Shown here: piece by piece, positions 11,491-26,042 of the stretch
Position numbering within the stretch: the first letter of the stretch is position 1
How the letters are laid out: each line of letters opens with the position of its first letter
Source of the DNA: Lingula anatina
Taxonomy: Eukaryota; Brachiopoda; Lingulata; Lingulida; Lingulidae
Assembly (NCBI RefSeq): GCF_001039355.2
Contig: NW_019773515.1
Location: 384,376 to 444,370 of the forward strand
DNA: 59,995 nucleotides
Direction: 5' to 3'
Translations under genes and position numbers: made by a program
Notes under the pieces: generated by a model
Databases searched by the model: none
What the model was told of the DNA's origin: nothing
What the model saw: only the letters and a program-made list of their open reading frames with translations

Positions 11491-13893
11491 GATTGCTGAA
11501 ATGTAGGCCTATTCATGTACATGTGTATTCGCCATAGTTTGATGTGGAGAAATGAGTAGTATCTATAGGTCTTTGGTGTTACATTGCATGCTTTATTTCA
11601 GTTCTCAGGTTTGTTTTTTATTCCCCTTTGGTTGGCCTTTGTGATTTTTTAAAGTTCCACTAGTTATGAATTTTGGTCCACGTAATTTCAAGGTCAGATG
11701 TTTGTCCCCACATGACTTTCGTATCAACATACGCGGGACTCGAGCCACCGCAAACAACACCTGTTTATTCCAATTACGCCTTCTCACGGATGATAAAAAT
11801 CTGCACTGCTATTTATTTGACAGATGATTATGTATGTATATTTACCATCTTAAATTGAAAATAAAAATAAATGCATAAATATAAAAACCTCAGTGAAAGA
11901 CAGATATTTGCTTATACAAACTACTATTATTCTTAACTTTGCCATCGATCGTTATTGTACCCTGTATTACTGGTACTTTATTCTCTCCAGAGTGACTCCC
12001 GATTTCACCACACAGAATAATTATTGAACATAGCAAATAATTTTCAATCTAAAATTACCAAATCTAAAATTTCACTACGTGAGCAATTTGTAAAATTCCT
12101 CATTTTAGAACCCTAATTTGAAAACCCTATTTCACCCCTACAAACCAATTGAAGAAATTTATAACTTGCAAGGCATATGGTTATTTACTTCTATTTAAGG
12201 TCCATATCATGGCCACCGTGAGTTCGTCAACCTCTGCCTACTCCACCAATGTAGGAAATCAACATCGCCTGACTTAAAAGCTGTGTACATGTTATCGGTT
12301 TAAACTTAGGATAGTCTCGGGTCTCTTAGTGGTCGCAAAACTACCATCAATGGACGGCGCCACAAGAGGTCTTACTCTTACCTTTATATCTATAATAATC
12401 TCAGTCTATTTTAGTTGGCCTAAATGGAATGGTACTTAACTCGAATAGGTTTTTTTTCAACAACAACAACAACAATAATAATTCATTAAAAATACAGCCA
12501 AAATTGGTAAACAAAAAATATACTGTATTTTTACCTTAGTACGGAACATGATATATTTTAGACTGATATCTACATGTAGGCCTACTATATCTTCGTTGAT
12601 TTTTACAGACAAGCTTATCTTTAATAAAAGTTAACTTAACTTTTCGGTATTGAGGTTAAGACCAACCATCGACTGAAGTTCTTTTGTAAACTAGGCCTAA
12701 GATAAAGGCCTGTATGATAGATGATAACTACTATGGAAAAGTCGCTGCTACCACGGTTTTTTCGTGTGTTTGCAAGAGAAAGCCTTTCTTAGCGCTGGTA
12801 GCACAGTCCAATGGTCGCTCCCGAACCCCCGATACATGAACTGTGATACCTACTTATTTCTTTTTTCTAGATTCGAGGTTCTATTAACTTTTTTCAACTT
12901 TTAGAATCTTAAAAGGAAAAGATCATGCTAACATACAGTAGATGTGTGTTAAAAATCACAAGAAAATACAATTAACAAAGTTAACTGGCTCAACGTTTAA
13001 GATTCACATACTCTCATGGACAAAAAAATAAATAGGCCTAATAATTATAAATTGCTCCAAGAAGCTTAAAAAAATTGGCGATTACTGACTCAGTATTTAA
13101 TAAATGTGTTCCCTTCTATATGATCATTGTACAACAATAGCATCACCTTGACCAATCCTGTGAGTGAGCAGAGCGAATATGTACAAATCATGAACACTTG
13201 AAAAATGTCCCAATTTTTCTGTTCCTGGTCAGGGACGAGTCACAGATGGGGTGGACCTTGTCCACCCTTCAGTTTTAGCGTTCAGTGATATGGGACTCAT
13301 AGCCCTGTCCAGTCTGTCACGCCACTGCAGTATATAGTGTCATGCAAGAACGGCATACATGCATTATTTACACTTCGAGTCGCCGGGGCCGCACGCTGCG
13401 TTGCTTGAGTCCATTAATCGCGCTGCCGTGCGACGCACTTTGCTTCTGGTCACCACAATTCGGATCGTACGGCTTGACCATTACTTAACACAGAACGGGC
13501 AACTGGACTGGATATTTTAAACCACCAAAAGAAAGTCGACCCGGGAAATACGTTTAAGCATTAAGGATAATTAAGTAACCACTGGTCAAGCCTGCCTGAC
13601 GGAGTACTGCACGCAACGCTCTTAACCACTGCGTATGAGTTAAAGAGGTACCCGGCGCACGCACTGAGTCGAAGTGTTTTAAGTAAACTTCCTTAAGTAA
13701 CCGGTCTGAGTAACTGACCACTCAGTGCTGTCCTCGACTACAAGGTTGACCACTACGCAAAACGGTCACGGAGGAACGCGCTGTTGAGCTTTACGGCGCT
13801 TTTTACGGGTACTTGGTTACAATTCTTTACAGGAATCGTTCATTTTTTTAACGTGTAACGACGATTCTGACAGCAGCAGTATTCAACGTTCGT

Positions 13894-13912
13894 CTGTATA
13901 TTTATATATTTT
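13894..13912 (+). promoter_or_regulatory. Candidate TATA element of the mucin gene
   Basis: TATATTTATATATTTTT lies about 120 bp upstream of the mucin ATG at 14026, a plausible distance for a TATA box with a short 5' UTR. This is inferred from position and base content only. Confidence 0.3.
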
Positions 13913-14025
13913 TGACGAATTTCCACAGGGCACAGCCTGGCTTATTCTTTATCATTCGTCGTGCTTTACGGGTGCCGGGACTTGACGCTGTCCGTGCCAT
14001 GCTTAGCTGGAATTAATTATTATAA

Positions 14026-16194
14026 ATGAATCCAAAGAGAGATACAGCTACAATAATGACTGGAAGTTTGCTCCGTGACGTAATGCACGTCTTTACTAGG
14101 AACTATTATATATTTTTGTTATTATATTGTGGACTGATACAAGTAACGTCCAAGCCATATACAGGTAAGGGAACATTGTGTTTTCTTTATTGCAGTTTTT
14201 TATTTTCATTTAATCATAATCAACATAACCATATTTGTGTTAATATTTTATAAAAATGCTAGAGGGGGAGTTTTACTGTAAACAAGCTGGGTGTATGTAT
14301 AAATCATATGTGAAAGGAGTGCTACCAGTCTTACACACAACAGAACATTTATCTGTTTTATAATAATATCTATAAGACACGGGAAATGAGTCAACACATC
14401 ACTTTTATCTTCATTGTAATGTCTTTTATATATCATATTACTCAATGGAAACGCATTTATTTAAATGCTTATTTTATGACAATTTTACATTACAAGGACT
14501 GTCGATGATTTTCCTCCATTTCTACATATGTCAGAGCAGTCTAAATAGCAGAGACAATATTGTTTATTTGGGACGCTGTGTGGTTGGGGGCGTGGCACCC
14601 TCTGTCGTTCCCTTCCTAGCTAGCTGAACAAAAGTAGAACGTCTGATTATGAACCACAGCAGGTGCTTTTGAGACATTTTGCTGCTGATATCAGTCTGCT
14701 TTTTGCAGGTTACAAAAATACCCTTGAAAGAACACTGAATGAATACATCAAGGTTTCTCGTGGTACAAAAAAAAGGCCTGTCTCAAGCATTGATAGATAT
14801 TGCTGGTGCACCTTTTGGATGAAAATATGAACAAAAAGGTTTAAACTTTAATAAAAAGTGTGTTACTCCTATATAATCACAACAAAAGATTCAAAGCATT
14901 GCTTTTTCTCGTGAAGCATTCCATTGAGTTCTTTTTGTTAAGTGAAATTACAGCTATATAGGTAAGTTGAGGCAGAGGAGGCAGATGAATTTTATTTTAC
15001 TTGGGAGAAAGGGTTACCACTCACGGGTCCTTGTGACTGTGGTTCGCCTGGTCACTTCCCATACTCTGGCCACTCTCTCGTCCACCATGAACATATTCAC
15101 GTAGACCTCTTTTGTAACCATCTTTTCCATCTCTATTTTAAGAAGGGCGTCTTGTCTCTTTCGCAAGCTAATGGTTTTAATTAACGTTAGAACGCAGCCA
15201 GGGTACAATGTGTCCATCACGAACCGCGTTTTATTACCCGGTTCACGTACTGAGGGGAGATTACAGTGGTACAGTATGGTATACGGCGTTGGTCACGCGC
15301 GGTCAACTTTCACGGATTAAGTCTCCACGGATAGGGGCAGGGGGGGGGGGGGGCGGGTGTTAATGTGTGTCAAAATAAGCGGCCTGTGGCGGTGCGTTAT
15401 CGGAGATAAGCATAACTAATTCTACGAGGCAGGTCTGTCTACCTGTTACAGAAGGCATGGGACCTCCTTTCTTCCCCGACAATGCTTCTTATCTCAGCTT
15501 TGGGCTGAGATACAAGCTGTTCGTGTTTTTTTAAATAAAGCACCCATAGTGCATTTCTGGTAGGCTGTATTAAAGCAAAGCAACATTTTTAACATAAGCT
15601 ATTTGCGACTGGTTACTCGAATGCATGGATACTCTTAAGCACTTCTAAAATACCCGACTGTGTGTGAATAATTTTCTCTAGACATGTTATTAAAAAACAG
15701 GATTGCACTTTAAATGCATTGTCAGTATACTCCAAATTAGTAATAATACCCCTGCTTTGTGTGTAGAGGACCAGATTTAGTAATTATGCGGTCAATTTTT
15801 AAAAAAATTCAAAAATCTTGGAAGGGTGTTCAATTTAAACGGTGGTGTTTGAACATAAAACGATGGTGCTTGCTTGAAAACCCACGTGAGTGCACTATAT
15901 AGGTAAACTCGCGTGAAGACAGCCACGCAGGTGAACCGTAGAATGCGTAAAAAAGAGATAAAAAGAGACCATTGCATACCGTGATTCCCGTTTAAAAGCA
16001 GGGTCGGTCTCCTGTCCTCCCAGTTCACATTCCACGTGCTCAGAGAAGTCGTGGGGTGCGATAAAATAAAAGGGGAATGTTGAGGTTAAGTTGAATTGTA
16101 TAAATTATAGGGAATTATATAGGGTTATGGTGAGGTTATCATGATTAAACACAGCGCACTTACTTGCGCACTCATGCATGTATAGAAGCACACA

Positions 16195-16234
<40 letters not shown>

Positions 16235-16394
16235 CGTTTATATACAAACAGACACGTGCTACTCACACTAACTCCCTGACAAGCATGTCTATGAACATAC
16301 ACACCCGTGCGCTCACACGCAAAGACAAAAAATCTGTACGGATAAACAGACAAGCAGACAAACAGACAAATGTGCACAAACTCTCACAAACGCT

Positions 16395-16460
<66 letters not shown>

Positions 16461-19400
16461 ACAATAACATCCAAACACACTCAAACACGCGAGTGCGACA
16501 TCTGGGCAAAATGTTCCGATTCCCTAATTGTCATTATCTGTGCTGATCATGAAATTATATGTCTATTATATGTCGATTATCATGTGGTTTGTGGGTTGGA
16601 AGCAATGCGGAATTCGAACACAAATATTTAATCAGTGTGACAACTAGCGCCGAGTCACTGGATATCTAGGTGTACCCACTCCCTCTTTGGCAGGAATGGC
16701 AGCCCTAGGAATAGAAAATCAGGGTCCAATATCATTAGTACAGGTTAGGATTAATCGGAGGTTTGGGCTTAGTGTGGGAGACGAACTGCAGTTCCTAGCA
16801 GAGTGCCATTCTTGTCATACAGGCCCAGCTTGAAGCCAGGAGCTCCTCCAGGAAGTCCCCATTATAGCAAGTACACGTGGTTGCGTACATCATGTGTTGG
16901 CTGAAGGTGAAGCTCTGATCTGTTAGACATCTGAGACTTGAGTGACAGAAGACACTCACGTGCATGGAGACATAAGCCTACCGACAGAAATATGAAGATC
17001 ATGATAAGGGGCAGGGGAGGCAAGCCGTGCGTTGCCTTCTTTTTTCCTGAACTCACTTTGCCTTTTCCCCACCACTCTTTCGTTGCCCTTTCCTACAGAC
17101 TCAAACTTCGCGCTGACATAGTAGGTCAAAACTCAACGCTTCATTTTATCTAACTTTTCTCAATTCAAACAAGTAACAAGTTCTCCACACTCTTTTGAAA
17201 ACGCCAAATCAACCCTAAAGGACTACACCTTTATCTCCTACGTGGCCCATTCACCATCTCATTATTCATTTTTGAAAGTAAGATTTAGTGACCCCCCAAA
17301 TTACAAACACCCCACCTCTCCCTGTCTCCCACCCACCCACCCACACATCCACCCACGTCTCCGAACCCCATAAAACAACACTTCTTTTTATCACAGCTGA
17401 TAAAAGCTTAGCAACAACACCAAAATAAATAAGGAAACTATATGACATATCCAACTGACGCCCTTATTAATTTTCCACACAGGACTGGGCATCGGTTTAC
17501 TCACCATGCGCCTTACATAACCCCCTCTCCCATCCCATCCCCTCCGCGATAAGACGCTCAGCTTCAAGATAGCTGGAAGAACATTAAGAGGACATTACGG
17601 TGAAAGTGACTAATAACTTGAGATTGTTTTCTAATGAGAAGAAGGCGCCTGCCGCCATCATGGATTCTGTTCTGTACTTTATACGGATGCGCTCTAAGAT
17701 ATTTGTAAGCGCCACGAAGGACTCTTTTTTTTGGACATTGACCGTAAGGAACTGCATAAGGAAGAGTTTCAGTATATTTTTGCAGGCAAATTTGTTATTA
17801 TGACTAATGAAGCCCATAAAATAACCAAAGGGCTTAGTTTGTGTGCCATATTAAACGCAGGAGGAGCGTCATATTCAATGTTGCAAAAATAAGGCTCGAT
17901 TACATTTGGAAAAAGCTGGTCTCAGTGACCTAAAACCCGAACACACCATGTCTTTGATACAGTACATGTACTTGGAGCAAGGCAATGTAGATCTGATCCG
18001 AAGTGATCAAAATTAAAAATACCCGCAATTCAGTCTAAAGCTGCATTATTCCATCATTGCACATAATGGCCTTCTAATTTCTCAAGGACAAACAGAACCC
18101 TACTGCTGTGCAGCCATAGCACTCACATGTTGTACGCTATAACAGTACGCAAAATAGTTGACAATCAAAACAACCTTCATATATTTTATTTTATATTTCA
18201 CGCTTCTTTATCCCTCCGGTGTTTTAATCTTTCACCTGCGTGTGCTCATATTTGCAAACATATATCGCCGGTGGAATAGAAATACATATAGTAGTATTTG
18301 AGTCAGGGCTACCGTACTACTCAGAATGAGGAAGGTAAACTATCTGTTTTGTTTGTTCCACAAGCAGACCTTGGTGGCATTTATACAGGTAGATGATATT
18401 GATTAATTTTCATGTAATTGAAGTCTACCCTGCATCTTTAAGTTTCTTCGTGGGGTCATGATGGACTATGTAAATTGTAGTGCCAGAGTTCACATGCTTA
18501 AGAGCTTGAGAGAGAGAGAGGGAGAGAGAGAGAGAACAGCCCATGCTTATCAACAGAATATGACGATCAGGCTGATATCAAGTTAAGCGCAAGAGAGAGC
18601 CGGTGTGAGAGAGGCGCGCGTCGGCACCCTTTAAAATGTAAAACTCCACTTCACACTATCTACTACGTGGTGGCCTTAACCCTTTGAAGAGCACTATTTG
18701 CAGCATAATAGTCGCATAACGTACTTAAAAAGGTGTACATCTACATCAGATATGAAGAACAGTCTCTATTTAGAAGTCTACCTGGCGTTGAGTGACAGAA
18801 GAACGTGATTTGAATTGATAAAATCATTTAATAGATGTATCTTTACTAAACAATACTCTTTTCTTTGTGTCGTAGAGCTTTTCACACATATAATCCCATG
18901 ATACGCTATCTGTTGTCCATTGTTGTAAGCTGAGGGGGACACTGTGTAATTTAATAGATTATTGTAATGTGGTCTTACTGTAATTAATGCATTAAATTGT
19001 TGGCATGACGCCCTATCTTTACTTTTGCAATTATTTTAGGAGTGAGCTTTTTTATCAAAATTAATTTATACCTTGCTTAGAAGACACAACAATAAGATAG
19101 AAAGAAAGCTATGGACGTCTTTTTATATCTTCTGACAATTGATGCTCTTAAATCGTAGTTGCAGTTTCTGCTCTGTTGGGATAAATGGTTAAAGGTTAAA
19201 TATCTGAAATAAAACAATGTTTCAAAACACTAAGAAAGATCGCAATCTGCAGAACGTTAAGACACGAAAAGTGGAAACTGTTACAAAGTAATTGTTCAAC
19301 AATAGATAATTTTATTTTATAACAGTATGCGCACACACGCGCGCGCGCGTATAGGGTGTACATATGTATATGTATGATATAAACACCTGTTCCTATGTAA

Positions 19401-21273
19401 TTCATCACTATTGTTTTGTTTCTCGGCCGTGTTGTTTTGATGTTTATCAGTCATCTCTATCACGCAACAGTCATGACACGCGTCGGTGCCTTTGGGTGTG
19501 TGGGTAGAGGCGAACATACGCTGATAATAATAATGTCCATTTCCACATGTCCTAGTTTTGAACGAGTCTCGAGGTTGTAGCTGTTAGAAAGAAAATTCAA
19601 TACTTAAACTGTTGCCCTTTCTTATAAAAGCCAGTTAAAAAAAGTGGGAAGAAATCTCAAGGTACTAAGTAACTTAAGAATACTTGCCCCCCCCCCCTTG
19701 TGCCAATTACACAAATGCGAAGTACACTTCGGCTAATTCCCCCCCCCCCCCCTGCAATTACCTAAAAAGAACCCAACGCTAAATGAATGTGTATACCTGT
19801 ACACGTATATCAATGACCGAACTGGCGTTCGCAATAACCTTTGTATCTATTATCAAAGGTTATAGGTTAAATGGTATCAACATATATTTATTTCGAAATT
19901 CGACATCGTAAAGGTGTTTTCACCTGTGGGCTGTGACGAGCTCCATAATGTGATGATCAATATGAAAACAATACATTGCTACATTCCCCAAGCTATTTTA
20001 TCAATCACGTATTAGGAACGCAGTCAGAATATGGGCACATACACCACCCTATACCAGTAACTTCATTTTAAATCTGTGAAACGTGTCCAGCATCAGAACA
20101 GCCACCATTCATGTACGTGTCCGAAAAAAAAATCGATTATTTTATTATCAATATAATTACGATAAAAATAACAGAAATTGATAACCATTGTAGGCATAAT
20201 TTTTATACTTGTCAATACTGGTATTTTTATGCAGCTGTCTTTTAAAGACTTTAAAAGAATGTCTTTAAGTCATTTTCCCGAGCAAGTTGTTTGAATTTGC
20301 CAATCTAATAAATCATGGCGACATCTCTGATATCACAATATTTTGTCTTATATTTACGAGCATGGAGGTGGAACATTTGTACGAATTTGTACATTACAAT
20401 TATAGTTGTTGTGGACACACGCCTGAAAATCACAATCACCATTTACTTGTCTCCTGGTATGGCATTTTTAACCAATGGCATGTTAAAAGTACCGGCTTTA
20501 TCTTGCACAGTGGTGAGAGTGAGTGAGATTTACTCAATAAGACCCGATGGACATTTTTAGGGTTACCAAGATACCAGTTCTTATAATGCGTAGGCATGCT
20601 GTCAAACGATAAAGATACTTTATAATAGGCAAGATGAATGACAAGATGAATATGTTCAAGAATGCGCCCAATTGCGAAGAAGTAGAAAACACGTATCCTG
20701 GCTACTTTACGTCCATCACTTTTCAAAGAAGGGGGCCTCAATTGGCAAACATTTTCGGCTATGCTTTCTCAATTTTCCCAGTAGCGACTTCAGCGATAAG
20801 GACCAGTGAGTAAATCTGGCCAGTACCAGTCTGGGATAGTTAATGTCCAACGTCTGCATTCAGCCACTACGGTCAAGCGGGGTTAAACACTGGTCAAGAC
20901 GCGGCAGAGTTCATTCCAGCGACGTAGTTGTCCTTCATATATTACATGTACTAGAGTAGATTGTATATTATGCATAGGCTATGCTCATTGGGTTGAAATG
21001 GGCATTTTTAGGGGTTTGTTACTATGTTTTGTTACTGCGTTTTTTGAAACCCGATAGAATATATCCTACCGGCTACACACACCCTCTTTAGGCTCCTTCA
21101 TGAGTACTGAAGTAATATAAATAGACAGTAGACCTCAAAGCCTAACAGTGATACTGTTACGTCTGGGAAATTTCGAGGGACTGAGCAGTTTTACAAAAGA
21201 AGATAAGTCTCGGGGAGGTGTTATATATCTGTGCTGTTAATCTGAGTTTAGATAGACCCTTTTATTGAAAATC

Positions 21274-21318
<45 letters not shown>

Positions 21319-24300
21319 CAAAATAATGAGTGACAGTAATGCTTTTCGCGCCTGCCTAACCAAGCACCCTATCAAATGACTGTCATGCTGTCAAAGTACA
21401 AGCGAAATTTATACAACATCTGACGTGTGTCATTCACTTTCCCAGTTAATTTAACTATCTGCGCATAAGAAAGATGCTCTGGTGTTACAAAAACACTGGC
21501 AAAGTATTTATACCTAGAAAGGAGGCACGCCCCCCCCCCACCTCACTTTGAAAATAAGAAACAGAAGTTGCAATTTAGGCTAGTTTGTGGTAGGGTTACA
21601 TGATTCTGTGGCCTTCCATGCCCGCTTTCTCTGTCTTTTGAGAAAGGAAAGATGCAATTCAGCAAGTGTGCAAGGTGGTTGAGTGGAAACCCTTCTATAA
21701 GCCTATGTTCAAAGTGAACAACCACCATATTTTTTATTATTCACGCACGGTTTATGTAAGTGGAATGAACAGTCTAACAAACTGACAGCTAAAGATACCT
21801 TCCTCTTTAGCATTTCCAAAACGATATCTTGCGATGATAGAATAAGCTTATACCATTTCTTACGGTAACACACGATTTACCAAGTCCTCAACTTGCGCTA
21901 GCTGCCAATGATACACAAGTCCTGCGGCCCTGGTTAGCTTGCTTTCTTTCCTTGTCAAATAAAAAAGTGCACTTTGCACCTCGATGGCACTTCACAAGGC
22001 GCGTAAACAAAGCCAACCAAATTTATCACTGTTTTAGCAAAAACACTGTATTACTGACAGACAGCGCTGGCTGAGACACGGCGACCATGTTTTTCAGACA
22101 GTATGTGTCATTCTATCCAGTGATGGCCAAGGGGTACCTTGACCTATGGGCACCAAAGGGTACAAAGAATGCTTCAATTTATTCGTTAAGGCGCCAGGGA
22201 GGGATTGAGCATGAGTTTATATATGTGTGTGTCTATTCTGTTCTTTCAGTCTTCTCCTTCTCTCCGTCGCTCCCCACATCGTCTCCCATCTCTCTCTCTT
22301 TCTTAATGCATATGCATTTGCGACAATGCACCAACAGACCAAAAGTTTTGAAAAGGGAAAAACAGTATTGCCTTCCTCGACCCTTTCAGCTTGCTTGTAA
22401 AGACATTCTCTTCAATTCAGCTGTGGACAATAATCCTGTATTTAAGCACGTGTATTTTATTTACAATACAATAACAAATAGTCTTCCTCTCAAGTCAATT
22501 CCTCCTTGTAAAGTTATTTAAATATATTTCTCTTTATATAAGTCATAAAACAGATATATAAGACTTATGTAACATTTGAATATGTAGACTTGAGCGTGAC
22601 AGATACCATACTATTTTCCCCACAATAAAGCAATATCCAGATGTCAGTAATTACACAGAGCACGCGGGGGTGAAATGTGAGGGTGATGAATTATGACGGC
22701 TGTTATCAAGGTTTACAAAACAGTGCCCCCAAAAGGAGGGGTGTTGATAAAACTGTGCTGTCTTATTTTTTTGGAATTTTTTTGTCCTTCATCGAAAAAT
22801 ATTATTGTATGGTCAGTCATAAAATAAGTTATTTTAAATCAAACCTTATTTTGATGATAATACACCATTTTTATTTGTAAACAGGTGAAGGAATGTGCAT
22901 TTTCAGTATCTGAATTTCTTATCTAATACTTGACCACCGCAGGCCACGATCATCCCAGTTCTGTGGTTTCGTGGTCGAAGACTGGTCACAACATTTACAT
23001 TAAGACGACAGAATTAACCTAGATTAAGGGCATCGATAAATCTATCAAGTTAACACGTTGTGGTTATGATTGCTTAGGGTAATCGAAAGCGATTTTATCA
23101 AAACAGATTTTATCAAAGCATTTGCTCCTATATGGTAAGTACAGATTTTCAAGTGGAGTTGGCCATAGTTTGCCTGTACCAACCACAGTGTTGAGAACGT
23201 GACGTCAAGAAATCCCCCAGCCAGTACCTTGAACATCAGATCTGAAACTGAATGTCCACGTACCACTGTCCAAAGCCCATTAGATTCGTATAGGTTAGGA
23301 TTAACGTGACGTGTGTGCGCCGAAATCTAAGACGTGCCTAAGTGTACATTTCATTCAATCCGGGCCCTACATCTCAGGGGATTCTTTCGTTTATGACACC
23401 CACTTCTTAATTTGTTTGAAAACGGAAAATCAAGTAAATTTGTTGTGAAAAAGTATTGCCTTCAGTGTTAATTCTCTCTTTCAGGGCTATTGGGCCATTT
23501 ATAAAATCTCTAATGCTACAACTCAATGTCTATTGTCTAATATCTTCCAGTTGTGAAGTACTAAAAATATGGTGGCTTCTGGATTCGCCCAAGCAAGGGT
23601 GGGAGCACTCACCGAAACCCACAATAGCACGTCCTGTGCTCATTAGGACAATTTTGGCAACCAACACCACAAAGACATATGACATATCTTTAAGCACACA
23701 TTTTCATTCCTCACATCAGCCTCCAATGTCATTCCTCATCCACCTGATAGAGAGATAAACAGACAAGGTACATGAGTTTGGCCGCGAAATTATGCCATTA
23801 TTGAAAGTCTGCGTAATTCTGTCGCTGTTCCAGGCTCATTTACACGTGTACAATTGTATCACTGCATGTTATCTTGGTGCTTTTTCGTGTGTGAATGTAA
23901 TTGAAGTCTACCCAACATTCCTATGTGGATTTGTGACTTTAAATAGCAATGAAAAGCAATAAAAAGGGTTTGTTTGAACTTGGGGCAACAGTTTTGAAGA
24001 CATTGTGAGTGTTTCTCCCCATGGTTCTGCCGATTTTTGATGACTAATTCTAATCCGTTGCATGTTTAACAAAGATATTAAATTACTCACTGAGAATTAT
24101 GTCCTGTTTGGCGCTACCACAAATCAGTACATTTCGCCCGTCTGTTCTCACCGGCTCATAATCTCAATATCGTCTAATATAACTTGAACTACTTGATGAA
24201 ACGATAAACAAATGTTCAAGTGCATGTAGGGGACCAATCAGTCCACAATGGCACCTGTATTTGATATCCCGAGGTGTACGATGTGCAGATAAAACTAAAC

Positions 24301-26001
24301 GTTAAAAGACAACATAGCATGTATTTGAACGAGTAGAAGCAGTGCTGAAGTTGAAGGCATCCGAGATGGTAATCTCAGCCTTACAGACGGGATATTGTTT
24401 CTGTCAGAGCCTTTGGTGTAAAACAATAGTGCCATCTTGACACTCACGTAGATAAGTTTCAGTGAGTTATGTAACTAAGACCGAGTTCCCATACTTATAT
24501 CGATCTAACAGGATCGATCCATCTCCGAGGGGTTTCTCGCTGTATTGCTTTCAGCTTAAGCGGCTGAGATGTTTGACGCCATCAGTCTACGTGGATCGAT
24601 CCAACTCTGAGGGGACTCTTGCTGAGTGTAATCAGCTGAACTAAATGAGACGCTTCCCCTTTTTTCAATGTACTCGTATAAGCATGAGCTTTTCTGTAAT
24701 TGTACGTAAAGCCTAGAGGAGGAAAGGGGCCTTATGCCTGTTGCAGAGTGTTACGTAACTCCTTGGACATCAGCGTAGAAGAGAATATTGCGCTTTTTGG
24801 ACTAAGAAGATTGATTGAAACGCCAAATGTATCTTATGGAGATATAAATCCAAACATTTTAAAGACAAAGACAAGACTACGGAGTATTAAAAAAGAAATC
24901 TAATTGTTGAATCATAATGGGTAATTTCAGAGATAGGCTTTAGTTTTTCAAGTTTTTTGCGGTTGATAACCTGTAATATCTTTGTCATTGCTGTCTATTT
25001 TAAGAAATCCACTGACTATAGTCAGGGCAATGTGAAAGATGCTTGAAATCTTATTTCACTGATAAGCAGTCACTCTTGGCGTGGAGAGAGCAATCTCAGA
25101 CATACGTTCAGATCAGATGTATGATTACCGACATATATAGTTTTAGGGGAATAAATACTCTGTTATATAGCCATAGGGATCTTATTTCGTTATTATTTCG
25201 GTCCTCTAGACTTACGGCTCATTCCCATTGAAACTGCCGGTCTATACAAGTACCAGTATTCAGGAAAACAAAGATTTGTCATCGTGAGGAAAAAAAACGC
25301 AGAAAACGTTAGGCTGATAAACCACAACATTTTAAGCGTTGTATAGTACAGGTTGACTCTGTCATATGCATATTGCTTCCCTGCTTTGCTTCTTTGTAGA
25401 ATGCTTTATATCCATTGGCCTTTTGGCCACAAAACCAATTCTTTGGTACTTTAAACGTTCTTGTAACCCCCTGTCCCGATATTTTACTCAATATGTCCTT
25501 TACAAGTAGTTTACTCTTAGGACCTCCAAGCCTTCCATGTATACGGCTGTTGGCCAAAGTAGATATATTGTGCATGTATTCTATGACAGCACTGGACCCA
25601 GTTTTACAAACACTTAAGTCAGTTCCCTGGTTTTATCGACTAGGATTTCCATGAAAGTGCTGTATATCTGTCGCTGATAGGGTAAGATGTGCGCATGTGA
25701 CAATGTAACGTTGGTGAATAAGTTCTTGGCCAGGGAACCTGACTTAAGTCTTTTTGTAAAAACGGGGCGTGAATATTTTTTCTCTCAACTCACCAGTTCA
25801 ACGCAACGATAAAAAGCGTCGTGAAAAGTCTACGTGAGTGAAGAATGTTCACAGGACTGGCGGNNNNNNNNNNNNNNNNNNNNNNNNNNNNNNNNNNNNN
25901 NNNNNNNNNNNNNNNNNNNNNNNNNNNNNNNNNNNNNNNNNNNNNNNNNNNNNNNNNNNNNNNNNNNNNNNNNNNNNNNNNNNNNNNNNNNNNNNNNNNN
26001 N

Positions 26002-26042
<41 letters not shown>

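Larger units (their letters stand above)
9836..13890. other. Intergenic region
   Basis: No supported gene. It contains a GTAT-type tetranucleotide run (about 10577-10620), a C homopolymer near 11221-11235, a second copy of a dispersed repeat (11308-11490) and scattered AT-rich sequence. The last 600 bp are more GC-rich and precede the mucin gene. Confidence 0.5.

Noticed and set aside
22087-22521. 144-codon plus-strand frame starting MFFRQYVSFYPV
   Set aside because: It crosses a CT-rich low-complexity stretch, shows no domain or splice signals, and lies inside mucin intron 1; chance is the better explanation.
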